IMG/VR virus record: IMGVR_UViG_3300042557_000299
Location: 1-45,599 of that record
DNA length: 45,599 nucleotides
Source: a virus
Reading direction: 5' to 3' (one strand)
This document shows positions 1-5,139 of the stretch, one piece after another. How positions within the stretch are numbered: position 1 is the stretch's first letter; every line of letters starts with the position of its first letter. The position numbers and the translations under genes were made by a program. Below the pieces are notes generated by a model that saw only the letters and a list, made by a program, of their open reading frames with translations, ran no database searches and was not told where the DNA came from.

Positions 1-168
1 TGTACCAGTTAAGTAAAATGAAACCTGCCCATAACGATATGAGCAGGTTACTAAACCATGAGTTTAGTTGGTTTTTGTCTAGGGCTACCATCGAGCCTGT
101 GTGCATTTATATACCGCAGAGGACAATCACGGTCAATAATAGTTTAAAGATGTATCAGTTAAGTAAAA
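1..168. repeat. Imperfect direct repeat, 150-bp period
   Basis: TGTACCAGTTAAGTAAAA (1-18) recurs as TGTATCAGTTAAGTAAAA (151-168), one mismatch in 18, exactly 150 bp apart. The first copy starts at the window edge, so more units may lie to the left. The segment between has two hairpins and no convincing gene. A tandem regulatory repeat or repeated leftward promoter or terminator element is possible; no function is shown. Confidence 0.5.
12..49 (-). terminator. Leftward intrinsic terminator
   Basis: Arms 22-30 and 41-49 form a 9-bp hairpin around a 10-base loop. Read on the minus strand, the one imperfect position becomes a tolerated U-G wobble (it is a C/A mismatch on the plus strand), and the hairpin is followed by TTTCATTTT. 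This fits termination of the leftward transcript from 178-351. A second hairpin, 50-56/62-68, followed by GGTTTTTG on the plus strand may act in the other direction. Confidence 0.5.
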
Positions 169-177
169 GATGCTTGC

Positions 178-351
178 CTAGAAAGGCAATTCATCTTCAG
201 TACTAATAGTTTCCATACAATCTTTGAGATCTAGTACATCAAAGTTTGCAGTTGGAGGATTCTCGTAGCATTCCCAGCATGCTGGCTCGTGTTGATTCTC
301 ATCAGGATAGTAGAGCAAGCGTGTGTCTCCGCAGTTACAAGTATTTTCCAT
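178..351 (-). CDS. Small cysteine-rich zinc-ribbon-like protein
   Basis: 57 aa on the minus strand, the only gene seen in that direction. The start chosen is the internal ATG at 351 (MENTCNCG...), because the 15 residues further upstream look like non-coding sequence. Four cysteines arranged as CNC near the N-terminus and CWEC about 22 residues later could bind one zinc ion; the C-terminus is acidic (STEDELPF). The function is unknown. It is divergent from all the rightward genes, so it probably ends the opposite (early or replication) arm of the genome. The short length keeps this call moderate. Confidence 0.55.
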   Translation of the reverse strand: MENTCNCGDTRLLYYPDENQHEPACWECYENPPTANFDVLDLKDCMETISTEDELPF

Positions 352-395
352 AGCAAAATAATTTACAATATATCTACTAGTACAAAGCTGTATCA

Positions 396-468
396 CCTGG
401 CTTGACCAGGGGGTACCACCTGCGCAGCCATGGGTGGGGGCTGTTTTACTAAGGAGTCACTACATCCT
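396..468. other. GC-rich hairpin cluster, possible pseudoknot
   Basis: CCTGG (396-400) pairs with CCAGG (406-410). CAGCC (425-429) pairs with GGCTG (439-443) and is followed by TTTT. CCACC (416-420) can pair with GGTGG (433-437), which lies in the loop of the previous hairpin, so an H-type pseudoknot is possible. AGGA (452-455) can pair with TCCT (465-468). It stands out from its AT-rich surroundings. It could be a structured RNA, a terminator or a protein-binding DNA site. Confidence 0.4.
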
Positions 469-549
469 CTAACTCACAACATTTTTTTTACCCAAAAAAA
501 ATTTGTAACTTTACCTCACATAAGTAGTCTTAGTTTAAATATCACAGAG

Positions 550-579
550 AGTCCCGGGTAGTATTACTTGGGACTTTTT
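550..579 (+). terminator. Intrinsic terminator hairpin
   Basis: AGTCCC (550-555) pairs with GGGACT (570-575), followed by a T run (575-579). It lies upstream of the first rightward gene, so it would end a transcript starting in the divergent spacer. Confidence 0.55.
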
Positions 580-582
580 GGT

Positions 583-654
583 TATATTTGTTTTAGATAA
601 ATGGTTATAGTAGTGTTAGGTGATCAAGAGCCTTGGATTTGTCCAGGGCTTTTT
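583..654 (+). promoter_or_regulatory. Promoter-to-terminator mini-unit A
   Basis: TATATTTG (583-590) matches the Bacteroidota -7 box TAnnTTTG; no well-spaced -33 TTG is evident. About 40 bases later comes TAGGTGA (617-623), then a 9-bp hairpin (629-637/642-650, loop TTTG) and a T run. The predicted product is an RNA of roughly 55-60 nt. A second box, TATCTTTA (658-665), follows immediately, just before the ATG at 669. The layout repeats at 2028-2143 and 3464-3546. Confidence 0.45.
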
Positions 655-668
655 GGTATCTTTACGGT

Positions 669-1295
669 ATGGCTTATTTAAATTCTAATGTACCCACGAT
701 AACTTGTTTTATAAGGAATCAGTTTTTATTTAATCATGAAAAAGGTGTTGGGGAATTTACTCTAGCAGACGTACACTCAGTTGCTAGTATACAAAAAAGG
801 GTTCCTCTGTTTGAAGCTTTTCTAGAGAATGGTGTTAACTGGACTAGAAGACCTATACATGCTTTTTGTTGGAAACAAGATGCTGAGCTTTTACCTCTTA
901 CAGAACATGTATATTGGGATTGCTTTTCTTCTTATATAGATGTTAATGTTAGAGAGAGGTTATCAGGGCTACGGGCTGATCTTATTTCTATTACTGGTGT
1001 GAAGCGTCCGGGTAGTTATATGTTTACTCTTGATTGGTCACATGAGAATCGTAATATGTTAGATACTAATTTCTCTGAGACTCCAGAGCATAAGTGTGGT
1101 CATGTGTTTAAGATGGATAATGGTAACTATTTCATCTATCCTAATAATAGAATCATATGGTCTGATAATGCTTGGACATATAATCGGATAGATAAGAATC
1201 CTGGATATAAGATTGATATGAATGTGTACTCAGTGGAAAATGCTGGAGGATATCAGACAGATTATAACTACATGACTGAGTTTACTAAAGAATAA
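669..1295 (+). CDS. Conserved phage protein of unknown function
   Basis: 208 aa from ATG 669 (MAYLNSNVP...). An upstream in-frame start would place the first 12 codons inside the terminator hairpin at 629-654, so the later start is preferred. Core signatures include LRADLISITG, YMFTLDW, HKCGHVF, and DNGNYFIYPNNRIIW near the C-terminus. I recognise this as a protein type scattered through tailed phages of Bacteroidota and aquatic bacteria, with no assigned function. There is no signal peptide, membrane segment or catalytic motif I can name. It is first in the rightward arm, which suggests early expression. Confidence 0.8.
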   Translation: MAYLNSNVPTITCFIRNQFLFNHEKGVGEFTLADVHSVASIQKRVPLFEAFLENGVNWTRRPIHAFCWKQDAELLPLTEHVYWDCFSSYIDVNVRERLSGLRADLISITGVKRPGSYMFTLDWSHENRNMLDTNFSETPEHKCGHVFKMDNGNYFIYPNNRIIWSDNAWTYNRIDKNPGYKIDMNVYSVENAGGYQTDYNYMTEFTKE

Positions 1296-1312
1296 TTTGT
1301 ATATTATAGTAT
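1296..1312 (+). promoter_or_regulatory. TATATTATA-class promoter motif
   Basis: TTTGTATATTATAGTAT lies across the gap between two genes. The ATG of the next gene (1311) is inside the motif, so any transcript starting just downstream could not use that ATG, or would use a later one. Nearly the same string is found at 1731-1744 and 3557-3573. This copy may therefore drive the following genes rather than the adjacent one. Confidence 0.4.
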
Positions 1313-1721
1313 GAAAAAAATAGATATGGGTAAGTTTATTTTGTTAATAGGTAAAGATGCTACAGAAATCTTTGACTATTATGGAGTAGACAAAATGCAT
1401 GGTCTTAATCGTAAAGACGCTCAGGCAGAAGAAATAGACAAGAGTGTTGGTAATGGTATTTACATATATGGATTTACTAACTATGATCCTAGAGACAAAA
1501 AGTTAAAAGCTAAAGCTCCGTATAAACCTTTTATCTTTTTAAATAAAAAGCATTTTAAAGGTAATGCTGAAGATATTACTATGGTAATGCATGAAACTGT
1601 ACATATGGGAATATTACTGAATGGATATAATATTGATTCTGAAGAAGACTTTACTTCACAAGCAGAAGAGTGGGCTAACAAAATTGTAAAGACACTTAAG
1701 TTAGATAAGTTTACAAATTGA
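1311..1721 (+). CDS. HExxH metallopeptidase-like protein
   Basis: 136 aa. Residues 94-98 read HETVH inside a hydrophobic helix (MVMHETVHMGILL), the zinc-binding and catalytic signature of gluzincin or IrrE-like metallopeptidases. Glu119 and Glu120 (SQAEEWANKI) are candidates for the third metal ligand. There is no signal peptide, so it should act in the cytoplasm. A start at codon 6 (MGKFIL, 1326) is possible because the first ATG overlaps a promoter-like motif. Phage proteins of this kind are small and uncharacterised; processing of a host or phage protein early in infection is inference. Confidence 0.6.
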   Translation: MKKIDMGKFILLIGKDATEIFDYYGVDKMHGLNRKDAQAEEIDKSVGNGIYIYGFTNYDPRDKKLKAKAPYKPFIFLNKKHFKGNAEDITMVMHETVHMGILLNGYNIDSEEDFTSQAEEWANKIVKTLKLDKFTN

Positions 1722-1730
1722 TGAATAGAT

Positions 1731-1744
1731 TTTGTATATTATAA
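1731..1744 (+). promoter_or_regulatory. TATATTATA-class promoter motif
   Basis: TTTGTATATTATAA lies 10 bases before the ATG at 1754, between the metallopeptidase-like gene and the mini-gene pair. It repeats the strings at 1296 and 3557. Confidence 0.45.
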
Positions 1745-1753
1745 GAAAGAGAT

Positions 1754-1894
1754 ATGGCAAAGGTAAAAGAAGTTAGCGCTCGCGGATACACAAGTAGTAA
1801 GGTATCACGTCCGGGTGTACACAGCAAGACAAAGACAAGTAAGTTAAAGTCTAGCAAGAATTACAAGAAGTTAAATAGAGGGCAGGGAAGATGA
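1754..1894 (+). CDS. 46-aa basic protein
   Basis: 46 aa, about one third Lys plus Arg. It reads MAKVKEVSARGYTSSK, then SRPGVHSKTKTSK, and ends in YKKLNRGQGR. I recognise very similar tiny basic proteins (the SRPGVHxKxKTSK...KNYxKxYxGQGR pattern) in many Bacteroidota phages, always without a function. Its stop overlaps the start of the next gene (ATGA, 1891-1894), so the two are probably co-translated. The charge suggests nucleic-acid binding. Conservation of such a short protein is the main argument that it is real. Confidence 0.65.
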   Translation: MAKVKEVSARGYTSSKVSRPGVHSKTKTSKLKSSKNYKKLNRGQGR

Positions 1895-1998
1895 GAGTAG
1901 TTGTTATGGTAGTAGTATTACTTACGGTATCTGCATGTAAGACCACCGGGCACAAGTGTGATGCATATGAGTCTCGGCCTGTAACAAAGAAAAAATAA
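1891..1998 (+). CDS. 35-aa mini-lipoprotein
   Basis: 35 aa. A one-Arg N-region, a valine/leucine-rich core and lipobox VSAC put the lipidated cysteine at residue 16, leaving a mature peptide of about 20 residues with one more cysteine (HKCDAY) and a basic end (TKKK). No acidic lipoprotein-export signal follows the cysteine, so the mature part probably faces the periplasm. It overlaps the preceding basic mini-gene by ATGA. Small phage lipoproteins can block superinfection (T5 Llp is the known case) or serve as outer spanins. Here the lysis genes are far away, so a membrane or exclusion role is the better guess. Confidence 0.6.
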   Translation: MRVVVMVVVLLTVSACKTTGHKCDAYESRPVTKKK

Positions 1999-2027
1999 TT
2001 TTTTTTAGTACATATTAAAAATATATT

Positions 2028-2143
2028 TATATTTGTGTCATCTCAAACTTCTCCAATAGTTTTTGATTTTAAACATTGATTTTGACGATTTAGGTAATAA
2101 GCTCCCGGGAAACTTGGAGCTTATTGTTTTTATATTATCTTTG
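2028..2143 (+). promoter_or_regulatory. Promoter-terminator-promoter unit B
   Basis: TATATTTG (2028-2035) is followed by TAGGTAA (2091-2097) abutting a perfect 10-bp hairpin (2096-2105/2116-2125), then GTTTTT. A second promoter follows: TTG (2114-2116), a 19-base spacer, and TATCTTTG (2136-2143), an excellent match to the Bacteroidota TTG/TAnnTTTG consensus. Its -33 TTG lies in the loop and arm of the hairpin. The second promoter sits 18 bases before the ATG at 2162 and should drive the following gene cluster. The first box plus hairpin would give an RNA of about 85-95 nt. Confidence 0.6.
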
Positions 2144-2161
2144 TCTCAAAACCAACACGTA

Positions 2162-2359
2162 ATGGAAGAATCAATTGTAGTACTGCAGGTAACACTGCAT
2201 GACAATGACGGAATTGAGATCCGCATTGGAGGAGGAGATAAGATAAACCCTCTTATGCTAGTAGGAATACTAGAGCAAGTTAAATCAGGTATCATAAATG
2301 ATCTAGCGCTATCAAGAGTAGATTCAGGTATGGATACTAATCAATCTTATGAAGCATGA
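2162..2359 (+). CDS. Small protein of unknown function
   Basis: 65 aa from ATG 2162. A longer reading from 2063 would run through the terminator hairpin and promoter at 2096-2143, so it is rejected. The sequence is amphipathic: a beta-rich first half (VVLQVTLHDNDGIEIRIGGG) and a helical second half with LMLVGILEQVKSGI. No family is recognised. It is the first gene after a consensus promoter and overlaps the next gene by ATGA, so it opens a tightly coupled operon running to 3461. Confidence 0.6.
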   Translation: MEESIVVLQVTLHDNDGIEIRIGGGDKINPLMLVGILEQVKSGIINDLALSRVDSGMDTNQSYEA

Positions 2360-2655
2360 AATCATTACACAACACAACGGCCAATGGTGCCACTAAGAAT
2401 GTAAAGGATATTCAGTTCTGGGGAAATGGTGATGCCTTTCAGTTAATTTGTAAAGCTTCATCTGAAGCAGAAGGTTGGATGAAATCAACTAAAGCTATGA
2501 AAGTTGGAACTGGTGTAGTAGTTCAAGTAACTACTCAACAAAGGAATCCGGACGGATCCTATGCAGTAGCAGAAGCACTCACCTTTGTACCTCATTGCGG
2601 TATTGTAACGCTTAAAGATGAAAACGGAGTAATAATAGAAAGACAAATAGTATGA
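2356..2655 (+). CDS. Conserved small phage protein
   Basis: 99 aa. Signatures are DIQFWGNGDAFQLICKASS, GWMKSTKAM and VVVQVTTQQRNPDGSYAVAE. I recognise this pattern (W-K-STKAM followed by a VQVTTQQxNPDGSYAVAEA strand pair) as common in Bacteroidota phage genomes, with no assigned role. The sequence looks like a small all-beta domain and has no membrane segment. It overlaps both neighbours (ATGA at 2356, and ATGA again at 2652), so it belongs to the same translationally coupled operon as the Acb2-like and GroES-like genes. Confidence 0.7.
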   Translation: MKSLHNTTANGATKNVKDIQFWGNGDAFQLICKASSEAEGWMKSTKAMKVGTGVVVQVTTQQRNPDGSYAVAEALTFVPHCGIVTLKDENGVIIERQIV

Positions 2656-2966
2656 GTCATATTAAAGGTATGCGCTATGTGCCACTAGAAGAGAAGCAGG
2701 CGGCACAGCCAAAGTTTGGAGATCTATTAGTAGGTAGATCATTCAATCCATCAGATGATACTAGAGTAGATAGAGTAAAGGAGATCTGTTCAGAGTTAGC
2801 AGAGATTTTAAAAGACTCTTATCAGACTAGTGATAAGAATCCGGTAACAAGTATATTGTTTGACCAAGCAGTGGGAGCAATAGTTACCGCACAGATGATG
2901 ATAGTAAAAGTAGTAACATTTAAAATTCCAGAAGATGCAATTGATGGGGAGAAGAGTACTGATTAA
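2652..2966 (+). CDS. Acb2/Tad1-like cyclic-nucleotide sponge (anti-CBASS candidate)
   Basis: 104 aa. After a variable N-terminus come VGRSFNPSDDTRVDRVKEIC, a polar helix, and a second helix ending AQMMIVKVVTF. This two-helix layout, FNPSxDxxVxxxK then ...AxxxxxxAQMxxVKxxT, is that of the Acb2/Tad1-like (DUF7681) family. Members form hexamers that bind cyclic di- and trinucleotides and so block CBASS or Thoeris signalling. The family is recognised from memory, and nucleotide binding by this copy is inference. Its place in an operon of small accessory genes behind a host-type promoter fits early anti-defence expression. Confidence 0.6.
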   Translation: MSHIKGMRYVPLEEKQAAQPKFGDLLVGRSFNPSDDTRVDRVKEICSELAEILKDSYQTSDKNPVTSILFDQAVGAIVTAQMMIVKVVTFKIPEDAIDGEKSTD

Positions 2967-3210
2967 CGTACCGCAAAAGAAAGAGTCTGTAATTGAACTT
3001 ACAGCAAAAGACGAAGAGCAAATTATGCAAGAAGCAATGAAGCTCTGGACAAAGTTAGAAGTATATGCTATTGGAGATACAGTAGAGAAAGTAGTACCAG
3101 GTGATAAGGTATACGTAACTACTACATCTTTACAGAATGCTGAGAAGGTAGAGCTTGAAGATGGCATGAAGCTTATGTTGAGTGAAGGTGACATTGCAAT
3201 CAAATGGTAA
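2944..3210 (+). CDS. GroES-like co-chaperonin candidate
   Basis: 88 aa from ATG 2944 (MGRRVLINVPQ); ATG 2935 in the same frame is the alternative. The order of elements resembles GroES/T4 gp31: an N-terminal strand RVLINVP, a loop-like insertion (residues 12-32), a strand pair LEVYAIGDTVEKVVPGDKVYV, and a C-terminal strand MLSEGDIAIKW. The GDxVEKxxxGDKVYV pattern is the best evidence. Phage co-chaperonins replace GroES to fold the capsid protein. It overlaps both neighbours. A different small beta-barrel is possible, since the mobile-loop segment here is helical and charged. Confidence 0.5.
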   Translation: MGRRVLINVPQKKESVIELTAKDEEQIMQEAMKLWTKLEVYAIGDTVEKVVPGDKVYVTTTSLQNAEKVELEDGMKLMLSEGDIAIKW

Positions 3211-3461
3211 CCTTCTATAGAAAGAAACCGGTGGTCATCCAAGCAGCGCAATGGAAGGGTGACAATGAAGCAGAGATACTTGAGTTCTGCTCTAAATGTT
3301 TTATAGTTACCGGAGATAGTCTTAAGATACATACTCTAGAAGGAGTAATGTCAGCTTCAGTAGGAGACTATATTATTAAAGGAGTTGAAGGTGAGTTCTA
3401 TGCATGCAAACCAGACATCTTCAAAAAAACATATGAACCAGTAGCCGTAAATGTAGAATAG
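3204..3461 (+). CDS. Conserved phage protein, [20 protein letters not shown] type
   Basis: 85 aa. It opens with [17 protein letters not shown] and closes with [27 protein letters not shown]. This is the hallmark of a very widespread small phage protein, usually written [26 protein letters not shown] and found in phages of many phyla, with no established function. The length and both end motifs are typical, so the gene is intact. It overlaps the GroES-like gene by 7 bases and ends the operon; a terminator follows at 3510. Confidence 0.85.
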   Translation: [85 protein letters not shown]

Positions 3462-3463
3462 CT

Positions 3464-3546
3464 TATATTTGAAACGGTTATAATTTTCACTATGCGAGTA
3501 TAGGTAAGGAAATCCCTGGGAAAATCTCTCAGGGATTTTGTTTTTT
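3464..3546 (+). terminator. Intrinsic terminator, preceded by a promoter-like box (unit C)
   Basis: A 9-bp hairpin, 3510-3518/3530-3538, is followed by TTTGTTTTTT. It ends the operon that closes at 3461. TATATTTG (3464-3471) and TAGGTAA (3501-3507) lie between the stop codon and the hairpin, the same order as in units A and B, so the terminator could also end an independent RNA of about 65 nt. Confidence 0.7.
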
Positions 3547-3556
3547 GGAAACTTTT

Positions 3557-3573
3557 TTGTATATTATAGTATA
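3557..3573 (+). promoter_or_regulatory. TATATTATA-class promoter motif before fibre genes
   Basis: TTTGTATATTATAGTAT lies right after a terminator and 17 bases before the first fibre gene (ATG 3591). The 17-mer is identical to the one at 1296-1312. Its place between a terminator and a late structural cluster makes it the best-supported member of this motif class. Confidence 0.6.
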
Positions 3574-3590
3574 CGATAAAATTAATAATC

Positions 3591-4127
3591 ATGGATATTT
3601 TAAATTGGATTTACATTAAGACACAAGGTCTTATCAAAACAACACCTAGTAATGCAGACACGGACCTAGTAGCTATTGGTGGACAAGTACCATTCACAAC
3701 TCGTGATGATGGATACTTAACTTATGGTATGACAATCAAAGATTTGTCAGTAGCAGGAGATGTAGCAAACACTGGATATTATACTGTAGACCTAGCTACT
3801 ACAAGTACTGTTGCTGTTACTACTCAGAAAGGAGTAATTGAAGTTACAATGAATGAAACAGATACAGATCCTTTACCGGCTTTTGCTTCTGCAGTACCGT
3901 TGATCATTACTAATGCAGATATGGATTTTACAGATCCTGATAAAATATATTCACAGTTCTCTGTATATTACAATCCTGTAATTGATGATACATTTATTCC
4001 ATATGTACTTGCTACAGGTGCTATATCAGGCGCAAACTATGCAATCTTTAATGCTAATCCTGCAGTAGCTGGAGCTAACCAGTTTGAAGGTAAGCTTTAT
4101 TTATATTATGAACTTTATAACTTCTAA
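3591..4127 (+). CDS. Virion/fibre-associated structural protein
   Basis: 178 aa. The N-terminus (WIYIKTQGLIKTTPSNADTDLVAIGG) shares layout with that of the long fibre protein at 5140 (a short hydrophobic helix, then K-T-x-(A/T)-x-x-x-DTDLxxxG), suggesting a common virion-anchoring module. The rest is Thr/Ala-rich and beta-strand-like, with NTGYYTVDL and KGVIEVTM. It resembles accessory fibre or baseplate proteins of aquatic Bacteroidota phages. It is first in the adhesin array behind a strong terminator and a TATATTATA motif, so it is probably a late gene. Confidence 0.6.
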   Translation: MDILNWIYIKTQGLIKTTPSNADTDLVAIGGQVPFTTRDDGYLTYGMTIKDLSVAGDVANTGYYTVDLATTSTVAVTTQKGVIEVTMNETDTDPLPAFASAVPLIITNADMDFTDPDKIYSQFSVYYNPVIDDTFIPYVLATGAISGANYAIFNANPAVAGANQFEGKLYLYYELYNF

Positions 4128-4130
4128 GTC

Positions 4131-4244
4131 ATGACTACTAAAAAGACAACAGAAAAGAAACCTGCAGCTGCTAAAAAACCTGCAGTTAAAAAAGAAGAAA
4201 AACCAAAGACATGGTTTGAATCCATGCAAGAAAAAATAAAATAA
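4131..4244 (+). CDS. 37-aa Lys/Ala/Pro-rich peptide
   Basis: 37 aa. KKTTEKKPAAAKKPAVKKEE is a low-complexity linker-like stretch, followed by a short helix (KTWFESMQEKIK). It starts 3 bases after the previous stop in the recurring start context AAGTCATG. The composition is like H1-type basic tails; the Trp/Phe-containing C-terminus could dock to a partner. No family is recognised. The gene-like spacing and start context support its being translated. Confidence 0.5.
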   Translation: MTTKKTTEKKPAAAKKPAVKKEEKPKTWFESMQEKIK

Positions 4245-4270
4245 GTTTAAACATTTAAAATTTAAAAGTC

Positions 4271-4546
4271 ATGGCAGATTTTTATCCAATTGTAAGAAAA
4301 CAAAATGTTACTGACTTGCTTTACACAGCAAGCTTGATTAACAACACAGATCTACAAGAATCCATTGCACTAAGTAATTTAGTTCTTGGAATTGCAGAAG
4401 AACGATATACTACTTTAGTAGATATTCAAAGTGCAGTTACTGCTGGAGATATTACTCTTGATACATACATATATGTAGATAGTAATGCATTTGCACCTAG
4501 AGAAAGATTTGTAGATACAGCAGGACGTATACTAGAACAATATTAA
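4271..4546 (+). CDS. Tandem paralogue 1, small fibre-locus protein
   Basis: 91 aa. First of three adjacent similar proteins. Shared pattern: an N-terminal N-(V/I/L)-T strand (KQNVTDLLYTAS), a helix with an ILxxLYxxI-type core, then IQSAVTAGDITLDTYI and VDTAGRILE at the C-terminus. The GDITLDTYI stretch and its DNA are almost identical in paralogue 2. The start is the ATG in context AAAAGTCATGG. Small fibre-tip, adaptor or decoration subunits are plausible because the gene sits between two virion genes. No known family. Confidence 0.65.
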   Translation: MADFYPIVRKQNVTDLLYTASLINNTDLQESIALSNLVLGIAEERYTTLVDIQSAVTAGDITLDTYIYVDSNAFAPRERFVDTAGRILEQY

Positions 4547-4570
4547 TAACACTTTAAAAAAATAGAAATT

Positions 4571-4846
4571 ATGGCACCTCCACTTAAAAACACTAACACG
4601 CAAAACATTACAGCTTTAACTTATAAAGCTACAGGTATTAACAACTCAGCAAAGACAATTTCTGCAGCAATGACTGCTTTGTATTTTGGGATTGACCAAT
4701 GGGGTACTTACGCATCTACAGTAAATATTCAAACGGCTATTACTAATGGAGACATTACTCTTGATACATATATAGCATTTAATGGTGGTCCTGGTATAGG
4801 AAAGTTAGTTGATACAGCAGGGAATATTCTTGAGCTGTACGCATAA
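4571..4846 (+). CDS. Tandem paralogue 2, small fibre-locus protein
   Basis: 91 aa, same length as paralogue 1. It contains TQNITALTYKATGINN, IQTAITNGDITLDTYI and LVDTAGNILELY. Similarity to paralogue 1 is strongest over the last 40 residues, where the DNA is nearly the same (4439-4475 against 4742-4778), which points to recent duplication or gene conversion. The leader TAGAAATTATGGC is shared with paralogue 3. Probably the same role as its neighbours. Confidence 0.65.
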   Translation: MAPPLKNTNTQNITALTYKATGINNSAKTISAAMTALYFGIDQWGTYASTVNIQTAITNGDITLDTYIAFNGGPGIGKLVDTAGNILELYA

Positions 4847-4864
4847 TAATAAAACATAGAAATT

Positions 4865-5128
4865 ATGGCAGAACAAAAAGCACTTTTAACTACAAGAAAT
4901 CTAACTCTTGTAAGTTATAGACTTGATGAGACTACAAGTTCAGAAGATACTCAAGCGGCTATCCTTACAGATTTGTATACAAGATTTAGAAACACACGTA
5001 GCTTTGAGAATTATGCACAAATAAATGAAGCTCTTAAAAAAGATCTTGCTGAAGGAACATTTGTTTTATTGTCTAATAAAGAAGCAGGAATAACAAGTAT
5101 AGTAGTTGCTAAGTATAGAGCAGTATAA
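4865..5128 (+). CDS. Tandem paralogue 3, diverged small fibre-locus protein
   Basis: 87 aa, the most diverged of the three. It keeps the N-terminal TRNLTLVSYRLDETTSSED strand-helix and the middle YAQINEALKKDLAEGTFVLL, in place of IQxAITxGDITLDTYI, but has a different C-terminus (ITSIVVAKYRAV). It begins with the same leader, TAGAAATTATGGC, as paralogue 2. Its divergence suggests the three may form a hetero-assembly or recognise different partners. Confidence 0.6.
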   Translation: MAEQKALLTTRNLTLVSYRLDETTSSEDTQAAILTDLYTRFRNTRSFENYAQINEALKKDLAEGTFVLLSNKEAGITSIVVAKYRAV

Positions 5129-5139
5129 AATTATAAGTC

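Larger units (their letters stand above)
352..668. other. Divergent intergenic region with structured DNA
   Basis: 317 bases between the leftward gene and the first rightward gene, without a convincing ORF. It holds a GC-rich hairpin cluster (396-468), an A/T-homopolymer stretch (481-512), two rightward terminator-like hairpins (550-579 and 629-654) and TAnnTTTG-type promoter boxes. In crAss-like genomes the switch between transcription arms is a natural place for divergent promoters and possibly a replication origin. That role is inferred from position only. Confidence 0.6.

Noticed and set aside
18-206. 62-aa ORF on the plus strand
   Set aside because: It runs across two hairpins and both repeat copies, has no protein-like composition and overlaps the end of the leftward gene.
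352-480. tRNA or tRNA-like gene in the GC-rich spacer
   Set aside because: There is no T-loop GTTCRANNC-type sequence or seven-base acceptor stem; the hairpins do not form a cloverleaf.
601-681. 26-codon ORF (MVIVVLGDQEPW...) through the hairpin at 629-654
   Set aside because: It spans a terminator and a promoter box, and the other mini-units with the same layout do not have an equivalent ORF.
2063-2161. N-terminal extension of the gene starting at 2162
   Set aside because: The extension is read through a 10-bp terminator hairpin and the promoter that drives the gene; a TTG start would be needed.
2808-3332. 174-aa antisense ORF
   Set aside because: It is a shadow of three convincing rightward genes; the protein is Ser/Cys/Leu-rich without any family pattern.
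4430-4780. CRISPR-like repeat
   Set aside because: The repeated bases (GGAGAYATTACTCTTGATACA) are coding sequence shared by two paralogous genes, with no regular spacers.
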